64,000 nucleotides of DNA from NCBI RefSeq assembly GCF_900111865.1, contig NZ_FOJS01000002.1, positions 167,580 through 231,579 on the forward strand, given 5' to 3'. A program made the translations under genes and the position numbers. This stretch comes from Parageobacillus thermantarcticus. GTDB lineage: Bacteria > Bacillota > Bacilli > Bacillales > Anoxybacillaceae. This document shows positions 37,244 to 46,490 of this stretch, one piece after another; positions within the stretch are counted from its first letter, which is position 1, and each line of letters begins with the position of its first letter. Below the pieces are notes generated by a model. The model ran no database searches. It was not told where the DNA came from and saw only the letters and a program-made list of their open reading frames with translations.

Positions 37244-38686
37244 TTAAACAAGTCCGGTTAAACTGTACACAGCAATCACAAAGAAACAAGCAATGCTCTT
37301 AATGATAGTGATCGCAAAAATATCACGATAAGATTGGCGGTGAGTTAACCCTGTAACTGCAAGAAGTGTAATCACTGCTCCGTTATGCGGAAGAGAATCC
37401 ATGCCCCCGGAAGCCATCGCCACAACGCGATGCATCACTTCTAGCGGAATACCGTAATTTGTTGCCATTTCCACATACTTCTCTCCCATAGCACTAAGAG
37501 CGATCCCCATTCCACCGGAAGCAGAACCGGTAATCCCTGCTAAAACGTTCGTTGTTACCGCCCCATTTACCAACGGGTTTGTAAATGTGTGAGAAATCCC
37601 TTCACGAACCACGCTAAAACCCGGCAACGCTGCAATGACGCCGCCAAATCCATACTCTGAACCTGTATTCATGGCAGCCAATAAAGCGCCGCCAATGCTA
37701 GCATTTATACCGCTTTTAAACCCTTGCACGATACCTTTCCAATTATAAGCAATCGTAGCGATAATGCCGATCACCAGCGCCAGTTCGACAGACCAAATTC
37801 CAACCACTTTAGAAATTTCAACCATTCCAAATTCTTCTAAACCGATCTTGGTAAAATCAAAGCCATTAGGATACCACTTTGGAATATTTACCGTAAAAAA
37901 CTTATTCATCACACCTACTAAAATAAGAGGCAAAAATGCTAACCATTGACGCGCTTTGCTTGTTGTCCCTTCTGTAGGCAAATGGACGGCAAGCGCCTCC
38001 GCTTCTGCCGCAGCAGCCATTTCTGGACGTGGATCGTCAAACCCGTCATACCCTTCGCCAGCCGCTTCTGCTTTTTTGCGCCGAGATTCCAAATACACCA
38101 TGCCAAGAACGAAAATGAAAATGGAACCGATGATCCCTAACGTTGGGGCAGCATAAATATCCGTTTTGAAAAAAGATGTAGGAATCACGTTTTGAATTTG
38201 CGGTGTTCCCGGCAGAGCGTCCATCGTAAACGATAAAGCCCCTAAAGCAATTGTTCCGGGAATTAACCGTTTAGGGATATTCGCTTCACGAAAAAGGTTG
38301 GCAGCAAACGGATAAACAGCAAATGCGACAACAAACAAGCTGACCCCGCTGTAAGTTAAGATGGCGCACATTAAAACAATAGCTAAAATAGCGCGTTTTG
38401 CACCAACTAATTGAATAATGATTTTGGCAATCGATGATGCTACCCCTGACATTTCAACTAACTTTCCAAAAATAGCCCCTAATAAGAAAACAGGAAAATA
38501 TAGTTTAATAAAACCAACCATCTTTTCCATAAAAATATTCGAGAAGAACGGAAGCGCGTAGCTAGGTTCAGTAAGAATGACCGCCAGCAATGCACACAGC
38601 GGTGCAAAAAGAATAACAGAAAATCCTCTGTAAGCAATTAACATTAACAACGCTAAAGCAAGAACAATAACAAGAAGATCCATCAC
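37244..38686 (-). CDS. GntP-family permease of the sigma-54 operon
   Basis: A 480-residue GntP-family transporter with about 12 helices and a charged, A/E-rich cytoplasmic loop near residues 205-245. Blocks like F-M-D-A-L-P-G-T-P-Q-I-Q-N and S-G-G-M-D-S-L-P-H-N-G-A-V-I-T-L-L are those of the branch annotated as gluconate, citrate or beta-hydroxybutyrate permeases. Its neighbours (an iron alcohol dehydrogenase and MmsA) suggest a short hydroxy acid as substrate. That is inference. Confidence 0.85.
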   Translation of the reverse strand: MMDLLVIVLALALLMLIAYRGFSVILFAPLCALLAVILTEPSYALPFFSNIFMEKMVGFIKLYFPVFLLGAIFGKLVEMSGVASSIAKIIIQLVGAKRAILAIVLMCAILTYSGVSLFVVAFAVYPFAANLFREANIPKRLIPGTIALGALSFTMDALPGTPQIQNVIPTSFFKTDIYAAPTLGIIGSIFIFVLGMVYLESRRKKAEAAGEGYDGFDDPRPEMAAAAEAEALAVHLPTEGTTSKARQWLAFLPLILVGVMNKFFTVNIPKWYPNGFDFTKIGLEEFGMVEISKVVGIWSVELALVIGIIATIAYNWKGIVQGFKSGINASIGGALLAAMNTGSEYGFGGVIAALPGFSVVREGISHTFTNPLVNGAVTTNVLAGITGSASGGMGIALSAMGEKYVEMATNYGIPLEVMHRVVAMASGGMDSLPHNGAVITLLAVTGLTHRQSYRDIFAITIIKSIACFFVIAVYSLTGLV

Positions 38687-38721
38687 CTTTTCTCCCCTTC
38701 CCCCTTGACCCCTTTCTTTGA

Positions 38722-39921
38722 CTAAAACGATATAGAGTGCGTTGAACGAAAATCATAATCATAGCAAACATGATAAAGTTGAACAATTTCTTCATGGGTC
38801 GGAACTCTTGGGTTATTTCCCGGACTGCCGCTCGCTAGCGCATCGGCTGCCATTTTATCAACGGCCTTGTCAAACTGTTCTTTTTCAATTCCCCATGTTT
38901 TCATATTTGGAATATGAAGATCCAGGCAGAGCTGCTTCACTTCCAAAATAAGCGCATCGGCCGCTTCTTCATCGGAGGCGTTCTTTAATTCCGGCTTGAT
39001 CAGACGGGAGATTACTGCAAGTTTTTCTACCGCGCTCTCTTTTGTAAATTCCAGCACCCCCGGCAGCAGCATCGCGTTCGACACGCCGTGCGGAACATGA
39101 AAAAGTGCGCCGATCGGCCGTGACATCCCGTGGACAAGCGTCACCGATGCGTTGGAAAATGCAGCACCTGCCACCATCGCACCGATTGCCATCTTCTCGC
39201 GCGCATCAATATCGTTGCCGTTTTCATACGCTTGGCGCAAATTCCCCATAATCGCTTCGATCGCCGATAGCGCCAACACATCGGTCACTGGATGGGCGCG
39301 CCGCGAAATATACGCTTCGATCGCATGGCATAGCGCGTCTATCCCAGTTGCCGCGGTCACAGACGGCGGACATGATGCGGTTAGAAGCGGGTCGACAATC
39401 GCCACAGCCGGCAATAGTTCGGGCTGGGAAATCATCATTTTGACGTCCGTTTGCGTGTCAATAATGACGGTAACTTTCGTGACCTCGGAACCGGTGCCTG
39501 CAGTCGTCGGAACGGCGATAAGCGGAAGCGGTTTGTTCGCAAACGGCTTGACATTGCCAACATAGTCGCTAATCGTTCCTTCATTCGTCATCATCACCGC
39601 CACCGCTTTCGCTGTATCAATGTTGCTCCCTCCACCAATAGCAACGATGACATCGCACTGCTCTTGACGGCAAACTTCGAGCGCTTCCTTTACATGAATA
39701 TCGGTCGGCTCCGTATCTACCCCTGTATACTTGGCAAATGGAAGCGCTTTTTTTCGTAAATGTTCTTCACAAATCGCGACATTGCCGAGCTTCTCCATGA
39801 CTGGATCACTGATAATAAGCACTTTGTTCCCAAGCAGACGCGCCTGATTCCCAATTTCGTTAAATGCACCGCGTCCATATAAAATCCGGCTCGGCATGAG
39901 AAGTTGATACACTTGTGACAT
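38722..39921 (-). CDS. Iron-containing alcohol dehydrogenase
   Basis: A 399-residue group III alcohol dehydrogenase. The NAD-binding G-G-G-S-N-I-D-T-A-K, the following T-T-A-G-T-G-S-E-V-T and the metal-binding H-A-I-E-A-Y, H-G-M-S-R-P-I-G and H-G-V-S-N-A-M blocks are visible. In this operon a plausible role is oxidation of a hydroxy acid to a semialdehyde for MmsA. A longer frame exists, but the ATG at 39919-39921 follows AAGGAGGAAG. It is the first gene of the operon, 43 bases after a -24/-12 promoter. Confidence 0.88.
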   Translation of the reverse strand: MSQVYQLLMPSRILYGRGAFNEIGNQARLLGNKVLIISDPVMEKLGNVAICEEHLRKKALPFAKYTGVDTEPTDIHVKEALEVCRQEQCDVIVAIGGGSNIDTAKAVAVMMTNEGTISDYVGNVKPFANKPLPLIAVPTTAGTGSEVTKVTVIIDTQTDVKMMISQPELLPAVAIVDPLLTASCPPSVTAATGIDALCHAIEAYISRRAHPVTDVLALSAIEAIMGNLRQAYENGNDIDAREKMAIGAMVAGAAFSNASVTLVHGMSRPIGALFHVPHGVSNAMLLPGVLEFTKESAVEKLAVISRLIKPELKNASDEEAADALILEVKQLCLDLHIPNMKTWGIEKEQFDKAVDKMAADALASGSPGNNPRVPTHEEIVQLYHVCYDYDFRSTHSISF

Positions 39922-39963
39922 CGTTCTTCCTCCTTTTTTGATAACGCTTTCAATATAATGATT

Positions 39964-39981
39964 ATGCAAAAGTCATGCCAA
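39964..39981 (-). promoter_or_regulatory. Sigma-54 (-24/-12) promoter of the alcohol dehydrogenase operon
   Basis: On the minus strand TTGGCATGACTTTTGCAT matches the sigma-54 consensus TGGCAC-N5-TTGCW, with the invariant GG and GC ten bases apart. It is directly upstream of the alcohol dehydrogenase gene and downstream of a sigma-54 activator gene. Repeated blocks at about 40044-40090 (CCGACATATTCCAGACATAT and similar) may be the activator's upstream sites. Confidence 0.85.
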
Positions 39982-40097
39982 GCCGGAACTACCACTATTT
40001 TTCTGCTAGTTTAAATATTCAGTTTTTTATTACTACAATGATGCACCGACAATTATCCGACATATTCCAGACATATTTGTACATTATTCCAACGTGT

Positions 40098-41831
40098 TTA
40101 TAGATTATATTTTTTCAGTTTTTCATAAAGTGTGGACCGATGCATGCCAAGTTTTCGCGCTGCCGCTGTTTTATTTCCCTTCGCCTCAATTAATGCTTGC
40201 TTGATTCTTTCACGTTCATAATTATCGACAATATCCCGCCAATGAACATCTGTTTGTTCGATGATATGTTTTCTTTCTTCCATTTCACGACCGTTTTTCA
40301 TAAACAGAGCGGAAGAAAGAATATGAGAAGGCAAGTGCTCCTTTTCGATTTTTTGCCCGTCCACCATTCCAACCAACCATTCCACTACATTGACAAGCTC
40401 GCGAATATTCCCCGGCCATGAATAATCCATAAGCGCTTGCATCGCCTCTTTTGTGAATTCTTTTTGTTTTAAGCCGAACTGCTTACAAATCCTTTCCATA
40501 TGGTAGGCGAGCAAATAAGGGATATCCATTTTTCGCTCCCGCAAGGCAGGTATATGAATGCGAATAATATTGAGGCGGTAGAAAAGGTCTTCGCGAAACT
40601 CACCTTTTTGTACCATTTCCTCTAAATTTTTATTCGTAGCGGCGATGATGCGAACATCAAGTTCCATTTCCGCCACGCCGCCGACTCGCTCCACTTTTTT
40701 CTCTTCTAACACTCTCAGTATTTTCGCTTGCATATATAGCGGCATATCGCCTATTTCATCTAAAAATAACGTCCCTTTATGGGCAAGTTGAAACTTTCCC
40801 GGCTTTCCACCTTTTTTCGCTCCGGTAAACGCTCCTTCTTCATAGCCAAACAATTCTGCCTCGAGCAGCGATTCCGGAATTGCTGCACAGTTGACGCTGA
40901 CAAAATTGCCATCAACATACGGACTCGATTGGTGAATCGCTTTCGCCAACACTTCTTTTCCCGTTCCGCTTTCTCCAGTAATTAACACAGTAGATGGCAC
41001 ACGCGCTGCTCTTCTCACCATTTGCTTAATTTTCGCGATCGCTAGGCTGCGGCCGACAATGCTATCCGCACCTGAAATTTGTTTTTTTGGAGAAGCCGCA
41101 CGTTTTACTTGCTTTTCTTTTTGACTAGCTTGACGCGATAACTCTTGTACTCGCTGAAAAATTTGATACACTTCCGAAACTCCTTGAAAAATAAGCATTC
41201 CAATTGCCCCGACCACTTTTCCTTCGCGCCAAATTGGAATGCGATGCACAATCATCGGCTGATCAAAAATTTTTTGAATAAATCCTCTTTCCGGAATACC
41301 CGTTTCGATGCAAATATGTAATCTCGTATTTTCAATGACTTCTGTCACATGTTTTCCGATCGCATCTTCCCGGCGAATGCCGAGAAACTGACAATACGCC
41401 TTGTTTATTTCCCGAATAATGCCTCGCGCGTCCACGACAGCAATTCCTTCATATGCCGAATCAAGAACAGTTTTCATCATCTCCACCATGCTATGCGCCT
41501 CTTGCAATTCCAGTTTCAGCCTCTGAATCTCGGTGATCAACTCCGAAACGGACGTATGGCTTTTAGGCGGAACATCGGCCGGCTGTTCTTCTGTATGTTC
41601 CACTGTCGTTTCCTGCGCGTTCCATAACGACTCTATTGTTTCGTCATCATCCCATTTGTCCGCCAACGCTTTTAGCAGCATCCTGTATGTCAACCGACCC
41701 ATTTCCCGGCGCTGACGGTCGATTACCGGAATTTCGTTTATCTCATAGCGGATAAACAGCTGCACCGCTTCTTTCAACGTCTGATCGACACGCAACACGA
41801 TTTCTTCATATCCATATACGCTGCTGCACAT
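40098..41831 (-). CDS. Sigma-54-dependent transcriptional activator (CBS-PAS-AAA-Fis)
   Basis: A 577-residue enhancer-binding protein. An N-terminal CBS-like segment (I-P-V-I-D-R) is followed by a PAS domain (about 110-215), an AAA+ domain (about 255-490) with Walker A G-E-S-G-T-G-K-E, the sigma-54 contact loop G-A-F-T-G-A and Walker B L-F-L-D-E-I-G-D, and a Fis-type helix-turn-helix at the end (N-K-T-A-A-A-R-K-L-G-M-H-R-S-T-L-Y). The PAS domain likely senses a metabolite. Its start at 41829-41831 follows AAGGAGGG. It almost certainly drives the promoter at 39964-39981. Confidence 0.93.
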   Translation of the reverse strand: MCSSVYGYEEIVLRVDQTLKEAVQLFIRYEINEIPVIDRQRREMGRLTYRMLLKALADKWDDDETIESLWNAQETTVEHTEEQPADVPPKSHTSVSELITEIQRLKLELQEAHSMVEMMKTVLDSAYEGIAVVDARGIIREINKAYCQFLGIRREDAIGKHVTEVIENTRLHICIETGIPERGFIQKIFDQPMIVHRIPIWREGKVVGAIGMLIFQGVSEVYQIFQRVQELSRQASQKEKQVKRAASPKKQISGADSIVGRSLAIAKIKQMVRRAARVPSTVLITGESGTGKEVLAKAIHQSSPYVDGNFVSVNCAAIPESLLEAELFGYEEGAFTGAKKGGKPGKFQLAHKGTLFLDEIGDMPLYMQAKILRVLEEKKVERVGGVAEMELDVRIIAATNKNLEEMVQKGEFREDLFYRLNIIRIHIPALRERKMDIPYLLAYHMERICKQFGLKQKEFTKEAMQALMDYSWPGNIRELVNVVEWLVGMVDGQKIEKEHLPSHILSSALFMKNGREMEERKHIIEQTDVHWRDIVDNYERERIKQALIEAKGNKTAAARKLGMHRSTLYEKLKKYNL

Positions 41832-41920
41832 GCAAAGTCCCTCCTTCACCTTCCTTTTTATCTATTTTCATATTTTTCGCTGCTGGCAAGAGAAATCCTT
41901 TGCATCGACCTACCGCCATA

Positions 41921-41956
41921 AAAAAAGAGGCAATCTTTTCGCTTGCCTCTTTTTAT
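41921..41956. terminator. Bidirectional terminator
   Basis: AAAGAGGCAA / TTGCCTCTTT forms a 10-base stem with A and T runs on both sides. It would stop transcription from the aldo/keto reductase gene before the sigma-54 activator gene. Confidence 0.8.
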
Positions 41957-42053
41957 AAATGTGGATATATCAACGATTGTAGCCGTTTTAGGAGCGTTTT
42001 TTCGACATCCTTTCTAACATTGGAGAAAGTGTATATGATATACCATAGATCTC

Positions 42054-42171
42054 AAATAAAGAACTTTGTATAAAAATAAATGGCATAATGTGGCTTTATT
42101 TCCCAGATATCTAAGTTCGCTGGACAGGAGGTGGATTTTACGCAATCATTGGGCCTCGACCGATCTCCTCA
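42054..42171. repeat. Degenerate relative of the MITE-like elements, copy D
   Basis: The right part (TTTTACGCAATCATTGGGCCTCGACC) and the left part (ACTTTGTATAAAA) resemble the ends of copies A to C, and the interior contains AAGTTCGCTGGAC as in copy A. A 6-base GATCTC flanks both sides (42048-42053 and 42172-42177). It looks like an old, decayed copy. Confidence 0.5.
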
Positions 42172-42185
42172 TCATTCTTTTATAC

Positions 42186-43133
42186 CTATGCAAGAATTTG
42201 CTCGATTTTCTCCAGCACATCTTCCGTTAATTGGACGTCGACGGCCTTTACGTTTTCTTCGACTTGTTCCGGCCGGCTTGCGCCAATTAACGCGCTTGCG
42301 ACGTTCGGCTGGCGCAATACCCAGGCAAGCGCCAATTGGGAAAGGGTGATGCCGAGTTCGGCGGCTACCTTTTCCAATTGCTCTACTTTGACGAGAACTT
42401 CCTCTTTTAATAAATCGTTCATAAACATATTCGATTTCGGATCGCTCGCCCGGCTTCCTTCCGGCGCTTTTTGCCCGCGTTTATATTTTCCGGTCAGCAC
42501 CCCTTGCGCCAGCGGCGAGAAGACGATTTGGCTAATGCCGTTTTGTTCGCAGACCGGAATGATTTCTTTCTCAATGTAACGGTGAAACATGTTATATTGC
42601 GGCTGGTTGACGACGATGCGGTCCAATAAATATTTATCGGCCGTGCCAAGCGCTTCTTGAATTTGCTGGGCCGTCCATTCACTGACGCCGACATACAATA
42701 CTTTTCCTTGACGGACAAGGTCATCAATCGTGCGCAATGTTTCATCAATTGGCGTTTCCTTATCATAGCGGTGGCAATAATAAATATCGACGTAATCTAA
42801 CTGCAGGCGCTTCAAGCTGGCGTGAAGCTGCTCAAACACATGTTTTCGCGACAAGCCTCGGTCGTTTGGGCCATCCCCCATCGGCCAATACACTTTCGTC
42901 GCCAATACATACGATTCGCGCGGATACTTGCGCAATGCTTCTCCGACGATTTTTTCCGCTTCCCCTTTCGCGTACACGTTTGCCGTGTCAAACGAATTGA
43001 TTCCCAACTCATACGCTTTATCAATAACGCGGATCGCCGTTTCTTTTTCAACCGAATTGCCGTATGTAAGCCAGCTGCCTAAACTAATTTCACTCACTTT
43101 TAACCCCGTTCTCCCAAGCTTCCGATATTTCAT
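42186..43133 (-). CDS. Aldo/keto reductase (Kv-beta-like subgroup)
   Basis: A 315-residue NADPH-dependent reductase with a TIM barrel. The catalytic Tyr is in F-D-T-A-N-V-Y-A-K-G-E-A-E, with Lys in L-A-T-K-V-Y-W and His in I-Y-Y-C-H-R-Y-D. The last block and P-L-A-Q-G-V-L-T-G-K-Y are typical of the shaker-channel-beta/YghZ-like group. The substrate is unknown. The ATG at 43131-43133 follows GAGGGGAG; the longer frame has no site. Confidence 0.9.
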   Translation of the reverse strand: MKYRKLGRTGLKVSEISLGSWLTYGNSVEKETAIRVIDKAYELGINSFDTANVYAKGEAEKIVGEALRKYPRESYVLATKVYWPMGDGPNDRGLSRKHVFEQLHASLKRLQLDYVDIYYCHRYDKETPIDETLRTIDDLVRQGKVLYVGVSEWTAQQIQEALGTADKYLLDRIVVNQPQYNMFHRYIEKEIIPVCEQNGISQIVFSPLAQGVLTGKYKRGQKAPEGSRASDPKSNMFMNDLLKEEVLVKVEQLEKVAAELGITLSQLALAWVLRQPNVASALIGASRPEQVEENVKAVDVQLTEDVLEKIEQILA

Positions 43134-43260
43134 CTTTTTCGCTCCCCTCTTAAGACAATTCAATAACATACATAATCATTATAATACTTCTTCTATTCAT
43201 ATAAAAGGAAATTTTGTAAATAAATTTAAACATCTTGCCGCATCACATTGATACGCAGAA

Positions 43261-43290
43261 GATTTCCGTCGATTTCGGTAGATTTCAGTA
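43261..43290. promoter_or_regulatory. Three 10-base direct repeats upstream of glnQ
   Basis: GATTTCCGTC, GATTTCGGTA and GATTTCAGTA follow each other at an exact 10-base period, about one helical turn. They lie 63-92 bases before the glnQ start. A 14-base inverted pair TTTTGTAAATAAAT (43212-43225) and ATTTATTTACAAAA (43325-43338) brackets them. B. subtilis GlnL binds TTTTGT-type direct repeats, so this may be its control region. Confidence 0.5.
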
Positions 43291-43352
43291 GACGATATTT
43301 ACAATAAATTTAGAAAAAATAAACATTTATTTACAAAAAGGAGGGGGGTTTA

Positions 43353-44081
43353 TTGATTTATTTTCATCAAGTGAACAAATATTACGGAGATTTCCACGTG
43401 CTGAAAGATATTAACTTAACCATTCATCAAGGGGAAGTCGTCGTCATTATCGGCCCGTCCGGTTCTGGAAAAAGCACGTTAGTTCGTTGCATCAACCGCT
43501 TGGAAACAATTACAAGCGGGGAATTAATCGTCGATAACGTTAAAGTCAATGACAAAAACATCGACATTAACCAGCTGCGGCGCAACATCGGCATGGTATT
43601 CCAACATTTCAATTTATACCCTCATATGACCGTATTGCAAAACATTACGCTCGCGCCGATGAAAGTGCTTCGCATTCCGGAGAAAGAAGCGAAAGAAACG
43701 GCGATGTACTATTTAGAGAAAGTAGGGATCCCGGACAAAGCGAACGCCTACCCATCCGAATTGTCAGGCGGCCAGCAGCAGCGCGTCGCGATCGCCAGAG
43801 GATTGGCGATGAAGCCGAAAATTATGTTATTTGACGAGCCGACATCGGCGCTTGATCCGGAAACGATCGGCGAAGTGCTCGACGTCATGAAACAATTGGC
43901 AAAAGAAGGAATGACGATGGTCGTCGTCACGCACGAAATGGGATTTGCCCGTGAAGTCGCGGACCGCATCGTCTTTATGGACCAAGGGCGCATTTTGGAA
44001 GAAGCTCCTCCGGAAGAATTTTTCTCCAATCCGAAAGAAGAGCGCGCCAAAGTATTTTTGCGCCGCATTCTCAACCATTAA
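43353..44081 (+). CDS. glnQ: Glutamine-type amino acid ABC transporter ATPase GlnQ
   Basis: A 242-residue polar amino acid ATPase. Walker [11 protein letters not shown], signature [13 protein letters not shown] and Walker [15 protein letters not shown] are intact. The start is a TTG at 43353, four bases after AAGGAGGGGGG; no ATG fits the family N-terminus. It opens a plus-strand run of six genes ending with a glutamine-sensing two-component system, which supports glutamine as substrate. Confidence 0.92.
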   Translation: MIYFHQVNKYYGDFHVLKDINLTIHQGEVVVIIGPSGSGKSTLVRCINRLETITSGELIVDNVKVNDKNIDINQLRRNIGMVFQHFNLYPHMTVLQNITLAPMKVLRIPEKEAKETAMYYLEKVGIPDKANAYPSELSGGQQQRVAIARGLAMKPKIMLFDEPTSALDPETIGEVLDVMKQLAKEGMTMVVVTHEMGFAREVADRIVFMDQGRILEEAPPEEFFSNPKEERAKVFLRRILNH

Positions 44082-44117
44082 TAAAAACGCTGCGAATCAA
44101 ACAAAGGGGGTTTTTTC

Positions 44118-44981
44118 ATGAAAAGAAAAACGGTTTGGAAAATGTGGATCACGCTTGCGCTTACCGCTCTATTAAGCATCACTGCATTAGCCGGATGCAG
44201 CAGCGAATCGTCAACGACCAACAATGGGGACGGGGCAAAATCGACGGAAACGTCGTCTGATACCAACACGTTAGAAAAAATTAAAAAACGCGGCAAACTG
44301 ATTGTCGGCGTCAAATATGACTTAAACTTGTTCGGTTTAAAAAATCCAGAAACCGGAAAAGTGGAAGGATTTGATATCGATATTGCCAAAGGATTGGCGA
44401 AAAAAATTCTCGGTGACGAAAATAAAATTGAACTAAAAGAAGTAACATCCAAAACGCGGATTCCAATGCTGAATAACGGCGAAATCGACGCGATTATCGC
44501 AACGATGACCATCACCGAAGAGCGGAAAAAAGAAGTCGATTTCTCTGATGTGTATTTCATGGCCGGACAATCGTTACTTGTCAAAAAAGACAGCAAAATC
44601 AACAGCGTGAAAGATTTGAAAAAAGGAATGACCGTGCTGACGGCAAAAGGTTCTACTTCCGCGCAAAACATCCGCAAAGTAGCGCCGCAAGTCAACGTAT
44701 TAGAATTTGAAAACTACGCTGAAGCGTTCACGGCGCTAAAAGCCGGGCAAGGCGACGCCCTTACGACAGATAACGCTTTGCTTTTGGGAATGGCAAAACA
44801 AGATCCAAACTACCGCGTTCTTGACGAAACGTTTACCGAAGAACCATATGGCATCGCCGTCCGCAAAGGGGACACGGAATTTTTGAAAGTCATTAACGAA
44901 TACTTAAAGGAAATTAAAGAAAACGGCGAATACGACAAAATTTATGAAAAGTGGATTGGAAAAAAACCGCAACAACAATAA
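44118..44981 (+). CDS. glnH: Glutamine-type substrate-binding lipoprotein GlnH
   Basis: A 287-residue family 3 binding protein with a lipobox A-L-A-G-C (Cys27). Ligand-binding blocks include G-V-K-Y-D-L-N-L-F-G, V-E-G-F-D-I-D-I-A-K and M-T-I-T-E-E-R-K-K-E-V-D-F-S-D-V-Y. The last two are shared by glutamine and glutamate binders. It follows glnQ with GGGGG before the ATG. Confidence 0.9.
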   Translation: MKRKTVWKMWITLALTALLSITALAGCSSESSTTNNGDGAKSTETSSDTNTLEKIKKRGKLIVGVKYDLNLFGLKNPETGKVEGFDIDIAKGLAKKILGDENKIELKEVTSKTRIPMLNNGEIDAIIATMTITEERKKEVDFSDVYFMAGQSLLVKKDSKINSVKDLKKGMTVLTAKGSTSAQNIRKVAPQVNVLEFENYAEAFTALKAGQGDALTTDNALLLGMAKQDPNYRVLDETFTEEPYGIAVRKGDTEFLKVINEYLKEIKENGEYDKIYEKWIGKKPQQQ

Positions 44982-44990
44982 TCGTGAAAA

Positions 44991-45025
44991 AACAGATGAG
45001 CGGATCCTGTTTCGCTCATCTGTTT
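44991..45025 (+). terminator. Stem-loop between glnH and glnM
   Basis: ACAGATGAGCG / CGCTCATCTGT forms an 11-base stem with a 10-base loop and a short T run. It likely limits read-through so that the binding protein is made in excess over the permeases. Confidence 0.7.
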
Positions 45026-45056
45026 CATCTTAAGACAGGAAAGAGGTGGAAGCATC

Positions 45057-45710
45057 GTGCTCAGATATTCGATTTTGTTCGATCATTGGGATATGTACAT
45101 GCAAGGGTTTGTCAATACGTTAAAAGCAAGCGTCCTCGCTCTGATTGGAAGTTTAATTATTGGCATCATTATCGCTATTTTTCGGATTGCGCCGATCCGT
45201 CCGCTAAACTGGCTTGGAGCGGCCTATGTCGAATTCATCCGCAACATTCCGCTCGTTTTAATCGTCTTTGTCTTTTTTGTCGGCCTGCCCGCCGTCGGCA
45301 TCCGCTTTGATCCGTTTACTGCGGGCACGTTAGGCTTGACGGTGTACACCGCCGCATTTATCGCCGAAGTCATCCGATCGGGAATCCTCGCTGTTCCAAA
45401 AGGGCAAATGGAGGCAGCACGCTCGTCCGGATTGACATATTTGCAGACGATGCGCTATATCATCTTGCCGCAGGCGATCAAAATGGTCATTCCGCCGCTT
45501 GGCAACCAATTTATTAATCTTGTGAAAAACTCGTCCGTTTTAGGCGTCATTGCCGGACTTGACCTCATGTATTTCGGTGATTTAATCTCATCGGAAACGT
45601 TTGTTACGTTTGACGTTTACATTTTCGTCGCATTGTTTTACCTTGTGCTAACAATACCGCTAAGCCTTGGCGTTGGATATTTGGAACGCCGCTTAGCAAA
45701 AAGCCGATAA
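45057..45710 (+). CDS. glnM: Polar amino acid ABC transporter permease GlnM
   Basis: A 217-residue permease with five helices (HEQRo/His-Glu-Gln-Arg family). Y-V-E-F-I-R-N-I-P-L-V-L-I-V-F and E-A-A-R-S-S-G-L-T-Y-L-Q-T-M are the conserved domain and EAA-loop blocks. It starts with GTG at 45057 behind AAGAGGTGG. It works with GlnP. Confidence 0.9.
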   Translation: MLRYSILFDHWDMYMQGFVNTLKASVLALIGSLIIGIIIAIFRIAPIRPLNWLGAAYVEFIRNIPLVLIVFVFFVGLPAVGIRFDPFTAGTLGLTVYTAAFIAEVIRSGILAVPKGQMEAARSSGLTYLQTMRYIILPQAIKMVIPPLGNQFINLVKNSSVLGVIAGLDLMYFGDLISSETFVTFDVYIFVALFYLVLTIPLSLGVGYLERRLAKSR

Positions 45711-45729
45711 TTCAAGGAGGTAAGGACAA

Positions 45730-46380
45730 ATGGACTTTATCGGCGCATACTCCCCAGCGCATCTCACTTTTTTACTGCAAGGATTTTTGGTGACATTGGA
45801 AGTTGCGTTTATCTCGATTATTTTTAGTTTTATCTTCGGAATTATCATCGGTGTGATACGCTATACAAAAATTCCTGGCATTTCGCAAATTTTCGCTATC
45901 ATCGTAGAAACGATTCGCAATCTTCCACTTCTCTTAATTATTTTCTTTACGTATTTCGCGCTTCCTGAAGTAGGATTAAAGCTTGATAAATTTTACGCGG
46001 CCATTGTCGCCCTCGTTGTTTTTGAATCGGCGATGCTATCGGAAATTGTCCGCGGCGGGTTAAACTCGATTGACAAAGGACAAATCGAAGCGGCGCGCTC
46101 ATCTGGACTCACCTATATCCAAACGTTATGGTATATCGTTTTGCCGCAAGCATTGCGTCGCATGGTGCCGCCGATTGTCAGCCAATTTATTTCGCTGTTA
46201 AAAGACACGTCGTTAGCGATCGTCATCGCGCTCCCAGAACTGATGAACCATGCGCAAATTATTAACGGAAGAAATGTCAATTATGTGATACCAATTTTTA
46301 TCCTTGTCGCGCTCATGTATTTTGTTGTCAATTATTCGTTATCCCTTGTTTCCAGAAGGCTCGAATATAAGCAGCGCTGA
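45730..46380 (+). CDS. glnP: Polar amino acid ABC transporter permease GlnP
   Basis: A 216-residue permease, paralogous to the preceding gene and 19 bases after it. The conserved E-T-I-R-N-L-P-L-L-L-I-I-F-F and E-A-A-R-S-S-G-L-T-Y-I-Q-T-L blocks are present. AAGGAGG precedes the ATG. Confidence 0.9.
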   Translation: MDFIGAYSPAHLTFLLQGFLVTLEVAFISIIFSFIFGIIIGVIRYTKIPGISQIFAIIVETIRNLPLLLIIFFTYFALPEVGLKLDKFYAAIVALVVFESAMLSEIVRGGLNSIDKGQIEAARSSGLTYIQTLWYIVLPQALRRMVPPIVSQFISLLKDTSLAIVIALPELMNHAQIINGRNVNYVIPIFILVALMYFVVNYSLSLVSRRLEYKQR

Positions 46381-46490
46381 ACAAAAATTCATATCAACAA
46401 TCTTGTTTGTTCGCCCAAAAAATAAAACCAATAAATAAAATTCCATCCCAATCTGTTATATAATAGAAAAGGGGGGATGGTGAAAGATGT

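Noticed and set aside
43261..43290. A CRISPR-like array
   Set aside because: Only three 10-base repeats without spacers; no cas genes are in the window.
44078..44695. A 205-codon minus-strand frame opposite glnH
   Set aside because: It is antisense to a clear lipoprotein gene; its hydrophobic look comes from the complementary strand.
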